Positions 22,731 to 34,494 of a DNA stretch of 64,000 nt are shown piece by piece (the first letter of the stretch is position 1; the number at the start of each line of letters is the position of its first letter). The notes beneath the pieces were generated by a model. The model ran no database searches. It saw nothing but the letters and a program-made list of their open reading frames with translations, and was not told the DNA's origin. Where the stretch lies: positions 12,783,001-12,847,000 of the forward strand of contig NC_090132.1 in the NCBI RefSeq assembly GCF_040581485.1. The letters run 5' to 3'. A program made the position numbers and the translations under genes. This DNA comes from Linepithema humile (Eukaryota; Arthropoda; Insecta; Hymenoptera; Formicidae).

Positions 22731-24965
22731 TTATATGATTGCAATGTGCTTTTTACAGACATAACTCAACCTCTTCGGTTAAATGCGACAACAATGGAAA
22801 AAATAACAAAACGCGAGGAATTTATTATTGTTTTGTGGGAATTTCACACAGCAAAATTTTTTTGAAAAAGCTTATTTTTACTGATTGCTTTCCTATGAGT
22901 TACGGTTTAATTTTCCAAAGCTAGTTCTCCTTCAATAATACCTAACTTTACATAATCTACTGTTGTATATAGGAATCAATTTGTGTGCAATAAGTGAAAG
23001 TGTACAACAAGAAAACATAGCGACACATTGTATTCAGTTCAATCTGAATGATACTGAAGTTTCGGATCTTGCAACGTTTATGAGTCATGCGGATAAAATA
23101 CATAAGGAGCACTATAGGCAACCACAAGCAAGCAGAGATATACTTAAAATTTCTCGAATCTAGAAACAATACAAGTGTGCGCGCGCTTATTCTTAATATT
23201 ATAGCTTTTAACTATCGATGCTTGGATTGTGCAACTTGATTGCTTTGTACAATGTGTTTCTAATTTGAGTTAGCAGAAATATCAGGACACTCTTTATGTT
23301 ATCTGATGCAACCAACAGACTCGGACAGTCATCTTGTTCAACAATTGATTTCCAGCTGAAAAGTAAAATATCCTTACTAAACAGTTAACTACAAAATAAC
23401 TATTATATATTGAACACAACATAATAATTATTAAAAAGTTTAAAGATAAGAATATGATGATGTAAATTGAAGTTTACAAATTACTAATGCAACACTTACT
23501 GTAGGTATCTGTCAATAAACCTAGATAAAAATGCGGTCACCGAAAGAAAGACTTGTATCAAGCAGATATTATTTCCTGCCTTTCGATATGATCAGAATTG
23601 CAGCTTCCTCAAATGTACTTTATTCTATCATCCTTGTAGATAGGCGGCATTGCCTTACTTTCATCAATCTTGAAAATATGGAGTACACTTTCACTTATTG
23701 CACACAAATTGATTCCTATATACAACAGTAGATTATGTAAAGTTAGGTATCATTGAAGGAGAACTAGCTTTGGAAAATTAAACCGTAACTCATAGGAAAG
23801 CAATCAGTAAAAATAAGCTTTTTCAAAAAAATTTTGCTGTGTGAAATTCCCACAAAACAATAATAAATTCCTCGCGTTTTGTTATTTTTTCCATTGTTGT
23901 CGCATTTAACCGAAGAGGTTGAGTTATGTCTGTAAAAAGCACATTGCAATCATATAATTTTATTGTAAAATCTATAGGCATCCTAAAACCTGTCTCCTCA
24001 TAGGATTTATGATGGCCATTAGACTTTATAATAGAATGAATTTTTATTGCAATATATTTTTTCGCTGACATAACCGAATTTCTTTGGTTAGATACGGTAG
24101 CAATGAGGAAAAAAATAACAAAACGCGAAAAATATATGCAAAAATATTTAATATTCAATAATCTAATTAAATATTTTAATATTTATATTAAGAAGTAAGA
24201 AAAAAAGGTTACCTTTTATGAAAAATATCTCCAAAGCACGACGAAGAAACGGCTGACCACGGTGGAAGAGATAGGCGGCACCTATTAAGCACCTGTTTCA
24301 CATCAAACAACATGCCGCTTCGCCTTGATTGGCTGAATTCCGATCCGCAATGATAATCCGATCGCGTCCGCAATGCGTAGTGTGACACGGGCTTAATAGG
24401 CGCCGCCTATCTCTTCCGCCGTGGTCAGTCGTTTCGTCATCGTGCTTTGGAGATATTTTTCATAAAAGGTAACCTTTTTTTTTATTTCTTAACAATAAAT
24501 ATTAAAATATTTAATTATATTATTAAATATTAAATATTTTTGCATATATTTTTCGCGTTTTGTTATTTTTTTCCTCATTGCTACCGTATCTAACCAAAGA
24601 AATTCGGTTATGTCAGCGAAAAAATATATCGCAATAAAAATTCATTCCATTATAAAGTCTAATGGCCATCATAAATCCTATGGGGAGACAGATTTTAGGA
24701 TGCCTATAGATTTTACAATAAAATTATATGATTACAATGTGCTTTTTGCAGACATAACTCAACTTCTTCGGTTAGATACGGCGATAATGTGGAAAAAATA
24801 ACAAAACACGAGGAATTTATTGTTGTTTTGTGCGAGTTACACACGACAAAATGTCTTTGAAGAAGCTTATTTTTATTTGCTTCCCTATATATTACGTTTT
24901 AAATTTTCAGAGCTAGTACTCCTTCAATCATGATGCATAATTTTACATAATCTCATGCTGTATAT
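22731..24965. repeat. Nested palindromes around 23.3 and 24.35 kb
   Basis: The block 22735-22975 recurs inverted at 23690-23950 (shared GCAATGTGCTTTTTACAGAC). A second palindrome has arms of about 400-800 bp around a centre near 24340 (shared AAGGTTACCTTTTATGAAAA and GATAGGCGGC). The outer part continues across the copia element at 29597-29960. Short open frames in these arms repeat between copies because of the repeat and show no recognised domain. Confidence 0.75.
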
Positions 24966-25169
24966 TGTTAGAGTAAATATTCAAAGTAAGGTTGGCATTA
25001 TCTAGTGATTTTCATGTGTCACATTGCGTATGTGGCCTGCCTTGTATATGTATAGTTTATAACAGTTATATCGCTTATATATAAAAAGCTGAACGTTTCT
25101 TTTTGTATTCCAAAAGTTTACTTAATAAAGCATATTAATGTAAATCAACATCTCAAGCCTACATTAACA
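24966..25169 (+). repeat. Copia 5' LTR
   Basis: 204 bp with TG...CA ends. A TATA-like TATATATAAAAAG lies near 25077 and AATAAAG near 25123 serves as a likely poly(A) signal. Confidence 0.95.
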
Positions 25170-25185
25170 TGGTAGCAGAGCGTGG
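25170..25185 (+). other. Copia primer binding site (initiator tRNA-Met type)
   Basis: TGGTAGCAGAG starts immediately after the LTR. It is complementary to the CUCUGCUACCA 3' end of animal initiator tRNA-Met. Confidence 0.8.
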
Positions 25186-25297
25186 TTCTGTGGTATAGAC
25201 CTTTTTTTGTGTGCATGGAAATAGCAAACATTGCTGGTACGCACGGAATAAAAGTAAGGTTATTCGAGTCTTTACTGGAACTATTGCATCAGATAAG

Positions 25298-28200
25298 ATG
25301 GAATTCCACGGAATTGAAAAGTTACGAGGTGCTGATAACTGGAACATCTGGAAGTTTGCGGTAAGAAATTTGCTACGCGGAACTGAAGGTGCGTATGAAA
25401 TATGCACTGGCGAAATTGAAAAACCAGCGGCATTAACAGTGGATGCAAGTGCAGAGCAGCAAACTATTTATCAAACAAGCTTAAAAGCTTGGGATAAAGC
25501 AGATCGTGCAGCAAGTCAAATTATTGTTAAGACTTTGGAATCCAAAGTAATGACATTGTTGGTTACATGTGACAGTGCAAGAGATATGTGGCTCAAGTTA
25601 CACGCTGTCTTTGAGCAACAAACTAAACAAGCTTCTCACACTGTTCAAGCTGAGTTCTTCAGTTTCAATAAAAATTTAGCAGATGATATGGTAACACATA
25701 TTACTAAATTTGAAGGATTAATTTTGCGTATGCAGCAATTAAATGTAAGGCCTGATGAATCATCTATAATGGTTAAATTATTAGATTCTTTGCCTGATGA
25801 TTATGAGAGTCTTCGACAAGCGTGGTGGGCAAGACCAGAAAATCAACAGACTTTTACAAATTTAGTAGGAGTGTTGACATCTGATGAGAAACGGAGGCAG
25901 CAACGTGCGGAAAAACAAGAAGAGATAGTCGCTCTAATGGCAAGTAAAGTCAAGGTTCAAGGAAAGAATGAGCGTGGTAACACAAAAAACAGCAAAACCT
26001 ATCAACCAAAGAAGTCGTCTGAATCCGAAAATATTAAAGAGAAAACAGACAAGCTTGCATCTTATAAATGTTACAAGTGTGGCGGAAAAGGTCATATTCG
26101 TAAAAATTGCCCAAGTAAGGATAAGAAACAGAAGAAAATACGTGAGACAGATGATGAAGCATTTGTTTGTGAGGCTATGAATATTGAACTTGATAGCAAC
26201 TTATGGATTGTTGATTCCGGTGCAACGGATCATGTGACAAATCATAGTAAGTGGTTTTCATCCTTTGAACATTTTGAAACGCCAGTTAAAATACATATAG
26301 GAAACAAGACAACAATGGATGCACTTGGCAAAGGAATTATCAAGTTTGAAGCCTTGGTTAATGGAACATGGTTTTCATATCGTATGGAAAATGTTCTGTA
26401 TGTACCAACTGCACGTAGAAATCTATTTTCAGTAACTTCCGCACTTGACAAAGGTATGTCATTTGAATCATCCAAAAGTGGATGTAAATTTACTAAAAAT
26501 GGTATTGTCAAGGCACGAGGCGTTCGAGTCGGTCAATTGTTTAGGATGATAATTCGTATAAAATTACCAGAAATGTCATATGTTAATGAAGTAAATTTAT
26601 TTTCAAAGGATCAAGTACAAATTTGGCATGAACGACTCGGTCATCAAAATATACGTCATGTCAAGAAGATCTTGGAAAAGTATGACATTCACTATACGGA
26701 GGATAATTATTTTTGTGGAGCCTGCGTCGAAGGAAAGCAACAACGTAACTGCTTTAAAGAACGTCAACAGCGAGCAACCGAAGTCGGTGAGATTATTCAT
26801 GCTGATCTCTGTGGCCCTATGGAATGTGCGTCGTTGGGAGGAGCCAAGTACTTTGTATGTTTTACGTGTGATTATTCAAGACTGCGCATAGTCTATTTTC
26901 TTAAAGAGAAAATAGAGACTGCTGACAAAATTGCAGAAGTTTTACGAATCATAAAAACTCAATGCGGACGACCTATGAAGATTTTTCAGTGCGACGGAGG
27001 TACTGAATTTAAGAACAGCAAAGTACAGGAACTCATGTCATCTAATGGCGTAACCTTTGCTGTTACTAATCCATATACACCACAACAGAATGGTTGTGCT
27101 GAACGTACAAATAGAACTGTAGTGGATCTTGCACGGACAATGCTTCTAGCAAAGAATCTACCTAAATTCTTGTGGGCAGAAGCAGTTAATTCGGCGGTGT
27201 ATATACTCAATCGAACTGGACCTAGCAGCGTTGATGGAAAAACGCCGTATGAGCTGTTCACCGGAAAGACTGTACATCTAAGCAAGTTTCACGTTTTTGG
27301 CACAAAATGTTTTGTACACGTGCCAAAAGTGCAACGCAAGAAATGGGACGCTAAAGGACAACAAGGTATATTTGTTGGTTATTCGGATAACATAGACGGC
27401 TTCCGAGTTTGGATGAAGTCTGGAAATAAAGTTATTCGTAGTAAAGATGTCATATTTGAGCCGGAAACAGCAGGAAAATTATGGACGTTATTTCCTCTTG
27501 AGACGAATAAGACGAATAAGCAACCAAATGACAATAAACCGAATAGTCCTACGAAGGAGCTTACAGAAAAACCATTAAAGTCTTCAGTTGGTCCGTTGGT
27601 TGATTCTTCGGAAGATCCGACGTTGGATTCAGAAAACGATTCACTTTCAGAGACTCCAATGTCTACGGCTACGAGACGAGGATTAAGAGATCGAAGTAAA
27701 TTGAAGCCGCCAAAACGTCTAGTTGAAATGATGCTGGCTGAAGTGGATGAACCTAAAAATTTTAATGAAGCAATCAAGTCAGAAGAATGGTCTTCTTGGA
27801 AATCAGCAATGGAAGATGAACTTGCATCATTGGAGGAAAATTCGGCTTGGACTTTAGTCGAATTACCAAAAGGTTGCAGACCTATTTCAAATCGCTGGGT
27901 ATATCGTGTTAAACGTAACACCAACGGTGATATTACTCGCTATAAAGCAAGACTAGTTGCTCGAGGATTTAGTCAACGAAAAGGGATAGACTATGAGGAA
28001 ACGTTCAGCCCTGTAGCTAGATTTGACACGATACGCACAGTGTTAAGTATTGCAGCAAATGAGCATCTGGAATTAGCACAGTTTGACGTAAAAACGGCCT
28101 TCTTAAATGGTCTTCTCAAGGAAGATATTTACATGGACCAACCTGAGGGTTTTCAAGATAATACTAATCGTGTTTGTAAACTCCAAAGAAGTCTATATGG

Positions 28201-29281
28201 ACTTAAACAGTCACCTAGGTGCTGGAATAAACGATTCAAGGATGTTTCATTGGACTTTGGATTGTGTGAAAGTTCGGCGGATCCATGCCTGTTTTATCGC
28301 ATAATAGGCAATGAAAAACTTATAGTAGTACTATACGTTGACGATGGACTAATTGCTGCTTCAAAAGGAATCAACATAGAAGAATTCTTGAATAAATTAA
28401 AAGAAGAATTCAAGATAACTGTAGAGCCAAGTTTTCTAAACATATACATTAATCAACTTGAAGATAATTCAATTTTTATTTCTCAGAAGATGTATGCTGA
28501 AAATATTCTTCGAAGATTTAAGATGGATCAGGCAAATCCTGTCTCTACTCCGATGGAAAAAGGTCATCAAGCAGGGGAAGTAGACAACGAGAGTAAAACA
28601 AGTGCTCCTTACCGCGAGGCTGTAGGTTGTTTAATGTATCTGGCAATCGCTACACGACCTGATATTGCCTACGCTGTGAATTATGCTTCACAATTTCTGG
28701 AAAATCCTCAAGAAAAGCATTGGACTCTAGTTAAGCGTATACTAAGATACATCCAGGGCTCAGTAACTCTTGGTATTTATTATAATGGAACTACAAATAG
28801 CAAGGAATTAGAAATCTATAGTGATGCGGACTATGCTAGTGACGTAACAACAAGACGCTCAGTCAGTGGAACAGTATGTAAATACAGCAGTGGAGCAATC
28901 ATATGGGCAAGCAGACGTCAACAAAGTGTCTCCTTGTCCACCACGGAGGCCGAATACGTTGCTGCATCTGAAGCAGCAAAGGATGCTGTATGGTTGAACC
29001 AGTTATATAGTGAAATTGCACCTTTAAAAACTATACCAACACTTTATGTGGACAATGCTAGTGCTATTAAATTAGCTAAAAATCCTAGTTTTCATAAGCG
29101 GTCTAAGCACATTGACGTGCGCTTTCATTTTCTACGAGAACGAATCCAACAGGGGCAATTAAGAATCGAACATGTATCAAGTGAAAAACAAGTGGCAGAC
29201 ATTTTAACAAAACCAATTTTACGTGGACAGTTTGAAAAATTACGTAAAATGTTGGGAATGACTGAGATTATTTTAAAATAA
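25298..29281 (+). CDS. Copia gag-pol polyprotein, intact
   Basis: A single frame of 1327 codons runs from the ATG at 25298, chosen because the protein then starts with MEFHGIEKLRGADNW as in the copia Gag (UBN2) family; the frame is open 29 codons further upstream. Domains in order are Gag, a CCHC knuckle (CYKCGGKGHIRKNC, 26068-26110), protease (WIVDSGATDHV, 26205), GAG-pre-integrase with HHCC (26625-26740), integrase DDE residues near 26800, 26990 and 27090, reverse transcriptase with YVDD (28335), and RNase H (SDADYAS near 28820; STTEAEY near 28940). Length and order are complete for copia. No stop or frameshift was seen. The product would make the virus-like particle and carry out reverse transcription and integration. 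Confidence 0.95.
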   Translation: MEFHGIEKLRGADNWNIWKFAVRNLLRGTEGAYEICTGEIEKPAALTVDASAEQQTIYQTSLKAWDKADRAASQIIVKTLESKVMTLLVTCDSARDMWLKLHAVFEQQTKQASHTVQAEFFSFNKNLADDMVTHITKFEGLILRMQQLNVRPDESSIMVKLLDSLPDDYESLRQAWWARPENQQTFTNLVGVLTSDEKRRQQRAEKQEEIVALMASKVKVQGKNERGNTKNSKTYQPKKSSESENIKEKTDKLASYKCYKCGGKGHIRKNCPSKDKKQKKIRETDDEAFVCEAMNIELDSNLWIVDSGATDHVTNHSKWFSSFEHFETPVKIHIGNKTTMDALGKGIIKFEALVNGTWFSYRMENVLYVPTARRNLFSVTSALDKGMSFESSKSGCKFTKNGIVKARGVRVGQLFRMIIRIKLPEMSYVNEVNLFSKDQVQIWHERLGHQNIRHVKKILEKYDIHYTEDNYFCGACVEGKQQRNCFKERQQRATEVGEIIHADLCGPMECASLGGAKYFVCFTCDYSRLRIVYFLKEKIETADKIAEVLRIIKTQCGRPMKIFQCDGGTEFKNSKVQELMSSNGVTFAVTNPYTPQQNGCAERTNRTVVDLARTMLLAKNLPKFLWAEAVNSAVYILNRTGPSSVDGKTPYELFTGKTVHLSKFHVFGTKCFVHVPKVQRKKWDAKGQQGIFVGYSDNIDGFRVWMKSGNKVIRSKDVIFEPETAGKLWTLFPLETNKTNKQPNDNKPNSPTKELTEKPLKSSVGPLVDSSEDPTLDSENDSLSETPMSTATRRGLRDRSKLKPPKRLVEMMLAEVDEPKNFNEAIKSEEWSSWKSAMEDELASLEENSAWTLVELPKGCRPISNRWVYRVKRNTNGDITRYKARLVARGFSQRKGIDYEETFSPVARFDTIRTVLSIAANEHLELAQFDVKTAFLNGLLKEDIYMDQPEGFQDNTNRVCKLQRSLYGLKQSPRCWNKRFKDVSLDFGLCESSADPCLFYRIIGNEKLIVVLYVDDGLIAASKGINIEEFLNKLKEEFKITVEPSFLNIYINQLEDNSIFISQKMYAENILRRFKMDQANPVSTPMEKGHQAGEVDNESKTSAPYREAVGCLMYLAIATRPDIAYAVNYASQFLENPQEKHWTLVKRILRYIQGSVTLGIYYNGTTNSKELEIYSDADYASDVTTRRSVSGTVCKYSSGAIIWASRRQQSVSLSTTEAEYVAASEAAKDAVWLNQLYSEIAPLKTIPTLYVDNASAIKLAKNPSFHKRSKHIDVRFHFLRERIQQGQLRIEHVSSEKQVADILTKPILRGQFEKLRKMLGMTEIILK

Positions 29282-29387
29282 TTTTGTTATTATTTTGTCA
29301 TGTTTAAGTTGTAATTTGTCGTTTTTTGTTTGTTCCTAGATAGAGAAGTATTATTGTTTTTGTTTAATTTTGAATATTTAGGGGAAG

Positions 29388-29591
29388 TGTTAGAGTAAAT
29401 ATTCAAAGTAAGGTTGGCATTATCTAGTGATTTTCATGTGTCACATTGCGTATGTGGCCTGCCTTGTATATGTATAGTTTATAACAGTTATATCGCTTAT
29501 ATATAAAAAGCTGAACGTTTCTTTTTGTATTCCAAAAGTTTACTTAATAAAGCATATTAATGTAAATCAACATCTCAAGCCTACATTAACA
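29388..29591 (+). repeat. Copia 3' LTR
   Basis: It appears identical to the 5' LTR over all 204 bp and is preceded by the purine tract at 29381-29387. Confidence 0.95.
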
Positions 29592-29703
29592 TATATAGGG
29601 ATCGATTTGTGTGCAACAAGTGAAAATGTACTCCATATTCTCAAGATTGATGAAAGTGAGACCATATCACGCCTGTCAACAAGGATGATAGCATAAAGTA
29701 CAC

Positions 29704-29835
29704 TAGCCTCCAATGATTCGTTCCTTGATCCTCTCTGCGGGGCAAGGGGAAATAGAAGATAGCCAATGGCGTAATGACTATACTCCTATTTCCTTGCCCC
29801 GCAGAGGGGGTCAAGGAACGAATCATTGGAGGCTA
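29704..29835. mobile_element. Short perfect-ended MITE (TAGCCTCCAATGATTCG)
   Basis: The 132-bp element has arms TAGCCTCCAATGATTCGTTC and the exact inverse, plus a second inner match GCGGGGCAAGG. It lies in a repeat that occurs without it at about 23600-23700 (inverted), so it inserted after that repeat had been copied. Confidence 0.8.
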
Positions 29836-30103
29836 CTGTACATTGGAGAAAGCTGCGATCCCGGTCATATTAAAAGACGAGAATAATATCTGCTTGATAC
29901 AAGTCTTTCCTTCGGTGACAGCATTGTTACCTAAGTTTATTGACAGATACCAATAGTAAGTATTGCATTAGTGTTTTGCAATTTTGAACTTCAATACACA
30001 CCATCACATTTTTATCTTTAAATTTTTTAATAATTATTATATTGTTTTCAATGTGTAGTTATTTTATTAGTTAGCTGTTTTGTAAGGATATTTTATTTTT
30101 TAG

Positions 30104-31310
30104 CAGGAAGTCAATGGTTGTACACAATGACTGGCCTGTTGGTCTTATTAGAAAGTATAAAGAACAAGAGTGTCCTAATATTCCTGCTGACTCGGATCGA
30201 AAACACATTATACGAAGAAATCAAGTTGCATAATCCAAACGCAAGTCCGCTTCTTTAGATTTGGAAATCATAAACCACGATCTACCACATCTCTCCTGTT
30301 CAAATTGGTAGACAAACGTGTTTAAGAACATTTGTACGTTTCCTCATTTTTGCCTTACAATAAGAAAAGATTTCCCTAAAGTTGCATCTTTTTTCTGTCT
30401 GCATTAATTAATTTTTTTTATTAAATTTTTTCACGAAATTAAAATTATTAGAGACATTAAATCTAAAAAAAATCTTTAAATCTTTACCATGCGTTAAATA
30501 TACACTAACTTCTAAGCACTTCAATGGATTCTTGTGATCGTTGTTTCTACGTGATATGTGTTTTTTTAGTACTTTTTTTAGCTTTGAATGAAAGGTATAT
30601 ATATATTATGAAAGATTGTTTTATTCAGAATATAACTTGAATTAGAAATAAATATGCAACATGTGTTGTGTATATAGATAAAATATTATTATAAGGGCGA
30701 TTTTTTATATATATGTGAAATATTTAAAATTGTTATATGTAAGTGATATAAAGAAAATGACATCTTTATTCTAAAGTACATATAATTATTTACAAATACT
30801 TCTCAATTGTGGAATTTAATCAATGTTATAATGAAATTTATTATATTTATTTAGGAAATATTAACAAAATGAGTAACTGTGATGATGCAAATATAAATGA
30901 AGAGATTAATAACTCAAAGAAACAATGTAATTCTAAGAAACATATTGATGTAGCTGTATTTTATAGTAAGTACAAATTTATTTTCCAAGTATTTCTGTAA
31001 CTAAATTATTATCATTATATTTTATTGTTAATTTTATTATAATCCAAACATGAATAGCAATCTTTTGTTATATTTTTAGGTAATACTAATGCAATGATCA
31101 TCTGTGTTGACCTGCGTGCAATTAATAACAATTAATAATGCGACTGTGTGCTATTTCTACTAAGAGCCATGATTATGAGAAAAACATCGATAAATTTTCA
31201 TTTCTATTGTCAGATGGAAGAAGTGCTAAAATTGGTATTAATTTGGAGTCCTTGGAGACTGATTGTCAAAAAGAAAAGCTTGCATTTACCTCTTTTTTTA
31301 TGATATATAT
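30104..31310 (+). pseudogene. Decayed upstream exons in the left arm
   Basis: Several exon-like pieces are visible. One after an acceptor at 30103 reads MVVHNDWPVGLIRKYKEQEC and then hits TAA at 30230, where related copies (inverse of about 23230 and 50020) have CAA. Another (30857-30967) resembles the array exon NINKMSNCDDANINEEINNS. A third (31150-31290) resembles AISTKSHDYEKNIDK. They look like displaced or duplicated exons of the YR gene family. No complete gene can be assembled. Confidence 0.5.
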
Positions 31311-31969
31311 GTGTTTCTAAATATTTTTTATCTTGAAATGAGAGATCATACATATCTGTTATGAAAAGTTTAATTTATCCGGAATATAATTTGAATTAGA
31401 AAAAAATATGTAACATGTTTTTACATATAGATAGAATATAATTATGGGGACGATGTTTTTATATATATGTGAGGTACATTTATGACAGAAATGCTTGTAG
31501 TAATCTCAACTTTCTTTGATAAGATAAATAATAGAACACGTTAATAAAAGTAAAAACTACTTTGTTATTCTTCCTTAAAATCTAACATAAATACTACAAG
31601 CATTTCTATCATAAAACCAAAGTTTCTAATAAATGTTACAATTTTTCTCTATGTATTAACGTTTTAAATCTTGATAATGTATATGAGTAAGAAAAACTAA
31701 GATTTTAGGAATTAGGTTGATTAAATCACTTTATGTAAATAAAAGCAAGTTTATTTATATTACAGTTTATATAGTGAAGTGACATTATATAGTAAACTAA
31801 ACCTTAAAAGGCCTATTTTGAAACAAACAAAACTAAATTTCTTTATTTTGATGAGAAATTGTTTGTAATACTATTGTTCATATAAATATTTTATATGTTT
31901 ATTACAATAAATAATAAAACACCCAATTTCCGTCGATTTTGCATATTCATTAGTAATAGGTAATAGGTT

Positions 31970-33690
31970 ATTCCAGAACACTTGAAATTTCCACAATTAG
32001 TCTATTTTATGACAAACCATATATTATAAGAGTAGTAGAAGCAATGCGCATTACTTGTAATAGCTGATAGTTCCGAAAACATTTATGATTCTGTCTGTAT
32101 TATATTCATAAACTATTACTGAAAATTATTATTTTACGTACTTGTTAAACGAGAAACGAAAAAATATACATTTGTTTTGTGCTCAATTTATGTTAACACA
32201 AAATAGTAGTGGATGTAGAAAATAACTCAAAAAGAACACTTTTAAAATATTTCAAGTCGACTAAGTTTTAAATACACAAAGTTTTAACGTATACTTCTTA
32301 TACTATTTAAATTTTTGTACTTTTGTAATGTAATATAGTAGAAAGTAAGTTTCGGACAACATACGTTTAGTAGTCTCATTGTAAATTTCACTCATATTAT
32401 CACAGCTTATCATGGCACTAGTATTACCTAAAAATATTACAAGTTATTATATACTATTTATATTTATTATTTATGTTTATAATAATTGAAACTTGTATGA
32501 AAATATTTGTATGTATATTTATCATAAGACACAGCTATATCAATATGATTCATAGAATTACATTGTCTTTTAAAATTATCAGTCTTTTCATTCGCATTGC
32601 ACCCTCACAAGTATCGGTTTCGTTAATATTTCCTGAATTAATAAATTAAATTTGATCAAAACATTTACCAAATTTCGCAATTGAGAAGTTTTCGTAAAAA
32701 ATAATATTCTTAGTGGAGATAAAAACTGTCATTTCCTTCTGACAATCAGTTTCTGAGAACATAACATTAGTTTCAGTGTTTTTAGAACCTTTTTCATCTA
32801 ACATTGAAGATGTGGATTCGATATTTTTTCTATAATCATGATTTTTAGTAGAGATAGCAGTCTCAGTATTAATTTCATATTATCACAGCTTGTGCTAGTA
32901 TTATTTAAAAATATAATAAGAGATTAACTATTTATGTTATCATTACAATATCTGTATCTTATAAAAATATTTATCATTAATGTGCATTTACTGTGGAGAT
33001 ATAGTTACGTCAATTTGATTCTCAGAATTACATTTCTTAGAGATATAAGTCTTTTTATTTCTATTTGTATTATCACAGTTACCTGTTTCATTAGCATCTC
33101 CTGAAAAAATATACTACATTTTATTATAACATTTATTAAATTTCGCAATTCAGAAGTTGTAAATAAGTATGTGTGTGTGTTCGTACTAGTAGAGGTAGTA
33201 AAAATAATCATTTTCTTTTGACAATCAATCTCTGAGAAGTCGATATTAATTTCAATATTCTTATCATTTCTTTTATCTGATAATGTAGACTTATCAATAT
33301 TTTACCCATAATCATGACTTTTAGTAGAAATAGCAGTCTTATTGTTAATTTCATTCATATTACCACAGTTTACCATTGCACTAGTATTACCTAGAAATAT
33401 TACATGTTATTATACTATTTTGTTGTTTGTATTATGTTTTTTTATAATAATTGAAACTTATATAAAAATATTTATATTATATGCACATTTACCATAATAA
33501 ACAGCTACATTGATATGATTCTTAGAATTACATTCTCTCTTAGAATTATTAGTTTTTTTCAAAGTTAATGCTTTCAGTTTTCATATCAGTATTATATTTC
33601 TTTGCAGAATTTATTTTTACATAAGGTTTATTTGTATTAATATTTGTAAGTATTGTTTCTAACAGATTTTTATCACCTGAAAAATAAAAC
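31970..33690 (-). pseudogene. Internally deleted YR gene derivative (5' exons joined to 3' flank)
   Basis: On the minus strand, copies of array exons (about 33680-33510, 33370-33175, 33110-33005, 32925-32710) run toward 32390. There an exon reading SEIYNET stops matching and is joined directly to TAAACGTATGTTG. That is the 3' flank of the intact YR gene (41320 onward), which continues to 31970. The whole recombinase part is missing. The structure is that of a non-autonomous deletion derivative. Confidence 0.7.
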
Positions 33691-33839
33691 GAATTTAAAA
33701 TAAAAATAAGTTACAATTGCGATCATTGTTTTATATGATATCTGCATGTTTTTAGATGTTTAACCTTGAAATATGTATATGTTATAAGAAGTTATTTTAA
33801 AATATAATTTGAATTAAAGAGAATCATTATATTTATTAT

Positions 33840-33843
33840 GCGC

Positions 33844-33882
<39 letters not shown>
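33840..33882. repeat. TA microsatellite
   Basis: A run of about 20 TA units. The matching place in the other copies (about 35275, 44510 and 45730) lacks it. Confidence 0.85.
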
Positions 33883-33883
<1 letters not shown>

Positions 33884-34494
33884 TATAACAAAACCATTTA
33901 TATATATGGCATAATATAAAAGAAAAATATTTTAGTATATAAAATTTGTTTTTTTAACATATTTTGCCATGATACTTGCGGAATATCTAAATCTATCGCT
34001 ATACTTTTCTACCGCGAGTTTTGGTTTTATACACATAATTTAAGGAACACACATAATGCACACTGTCGGAAAATTTTACAAGAACATACATATTATATAT
34101 TAAAATTCTTTATTATCAGAACATTTAAGTAATAACGAGATCTCTACCGAAGATTACACACGTGCAGGTACATGCAGGCACATACAGATACGTACATCTG
34201 CAAGTATATAGGCATGCGCAGGCATATACAGGCACGTACTTTTACGAACAGGCATATCCATAAACATACATATTGCACTTATGTATGAAATATTGAGACC
34301 GCTGAATGCCGTTTTTGTATTAATCAACAAAATTTTTACTATGTTAATAATATATATTGCAGAAAATCTAGATCTATAATAGATATAGTAAGCTTAAGTG
34401 GTTAAAAATAGACCAATCATCATTATTTTTTACAGATTTGTTTAATTGGTCAATTTCTTGTGGCTTAAAGCTTACTCATTGTCGATACAGTCTA

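Larger units (their letters stand above)
19600..23165 (+). pseudogene. Decayed tyrosine-recombinase (YR) gene copy, interrupted twice
   Basis: Blocks match the intact YR gene at 38525-40540. Nucleotides 19605-19790 match its N-terminal part. Then HPRLYDDCISAINIIAGYDN lies at 19995-20055, HIHLAKQRTAVY and FNRRRAGEMERVEIEDF at 22205-22545, FIFGLPGFDKKRYRYLRAC at 22600-22730, and IQFNLNDTEVSDLATF with HADKIHKEHYRQP at 23030-23165. The part between is deleted or replaced. A Tc1-like element (20124-22002) splits it, and a palindrome-related insert (about 22731-23010) separates the LRGTTL motif from the IATHC motif. A TGA follows LLSNEM at 22541 and a one-base shift follows in an A run. The conserved Gly before the catalytic His is Ser here (FMSHADK). 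It is not functional. Confidence 0.85.
24966..29591 (+). mobile_element. Full-length Ty1/copia LTR retrotransposon, very young
   Basis: The two 204-bp LTRs (24966-25169 and 29388-29591) start TGTTAGAGTAAATATTC and end CTACATTAACA. They appear identical by eye. The 5-bp target duplication is TATAT (24961-24965 and 29592-29596). A primer binding site, TGGTAGCAGAG, follows the left LTR, and a short purine tract, GGGGAAG, precedes the right one. One intact gag-pol frame fills the interior. The empty site is seen in the related repeat near 22970 (TGTATATAGGAATCAATTTG). Confidence 0.95.

Noticed and set aside
22208..22865. Separate small genes with VFNRRRAGEMER and GLPGFDKKRYRYLRAC
   Set aside because: They are pieces of one decayed YR gene copy, separated by a stop and a frameshift.
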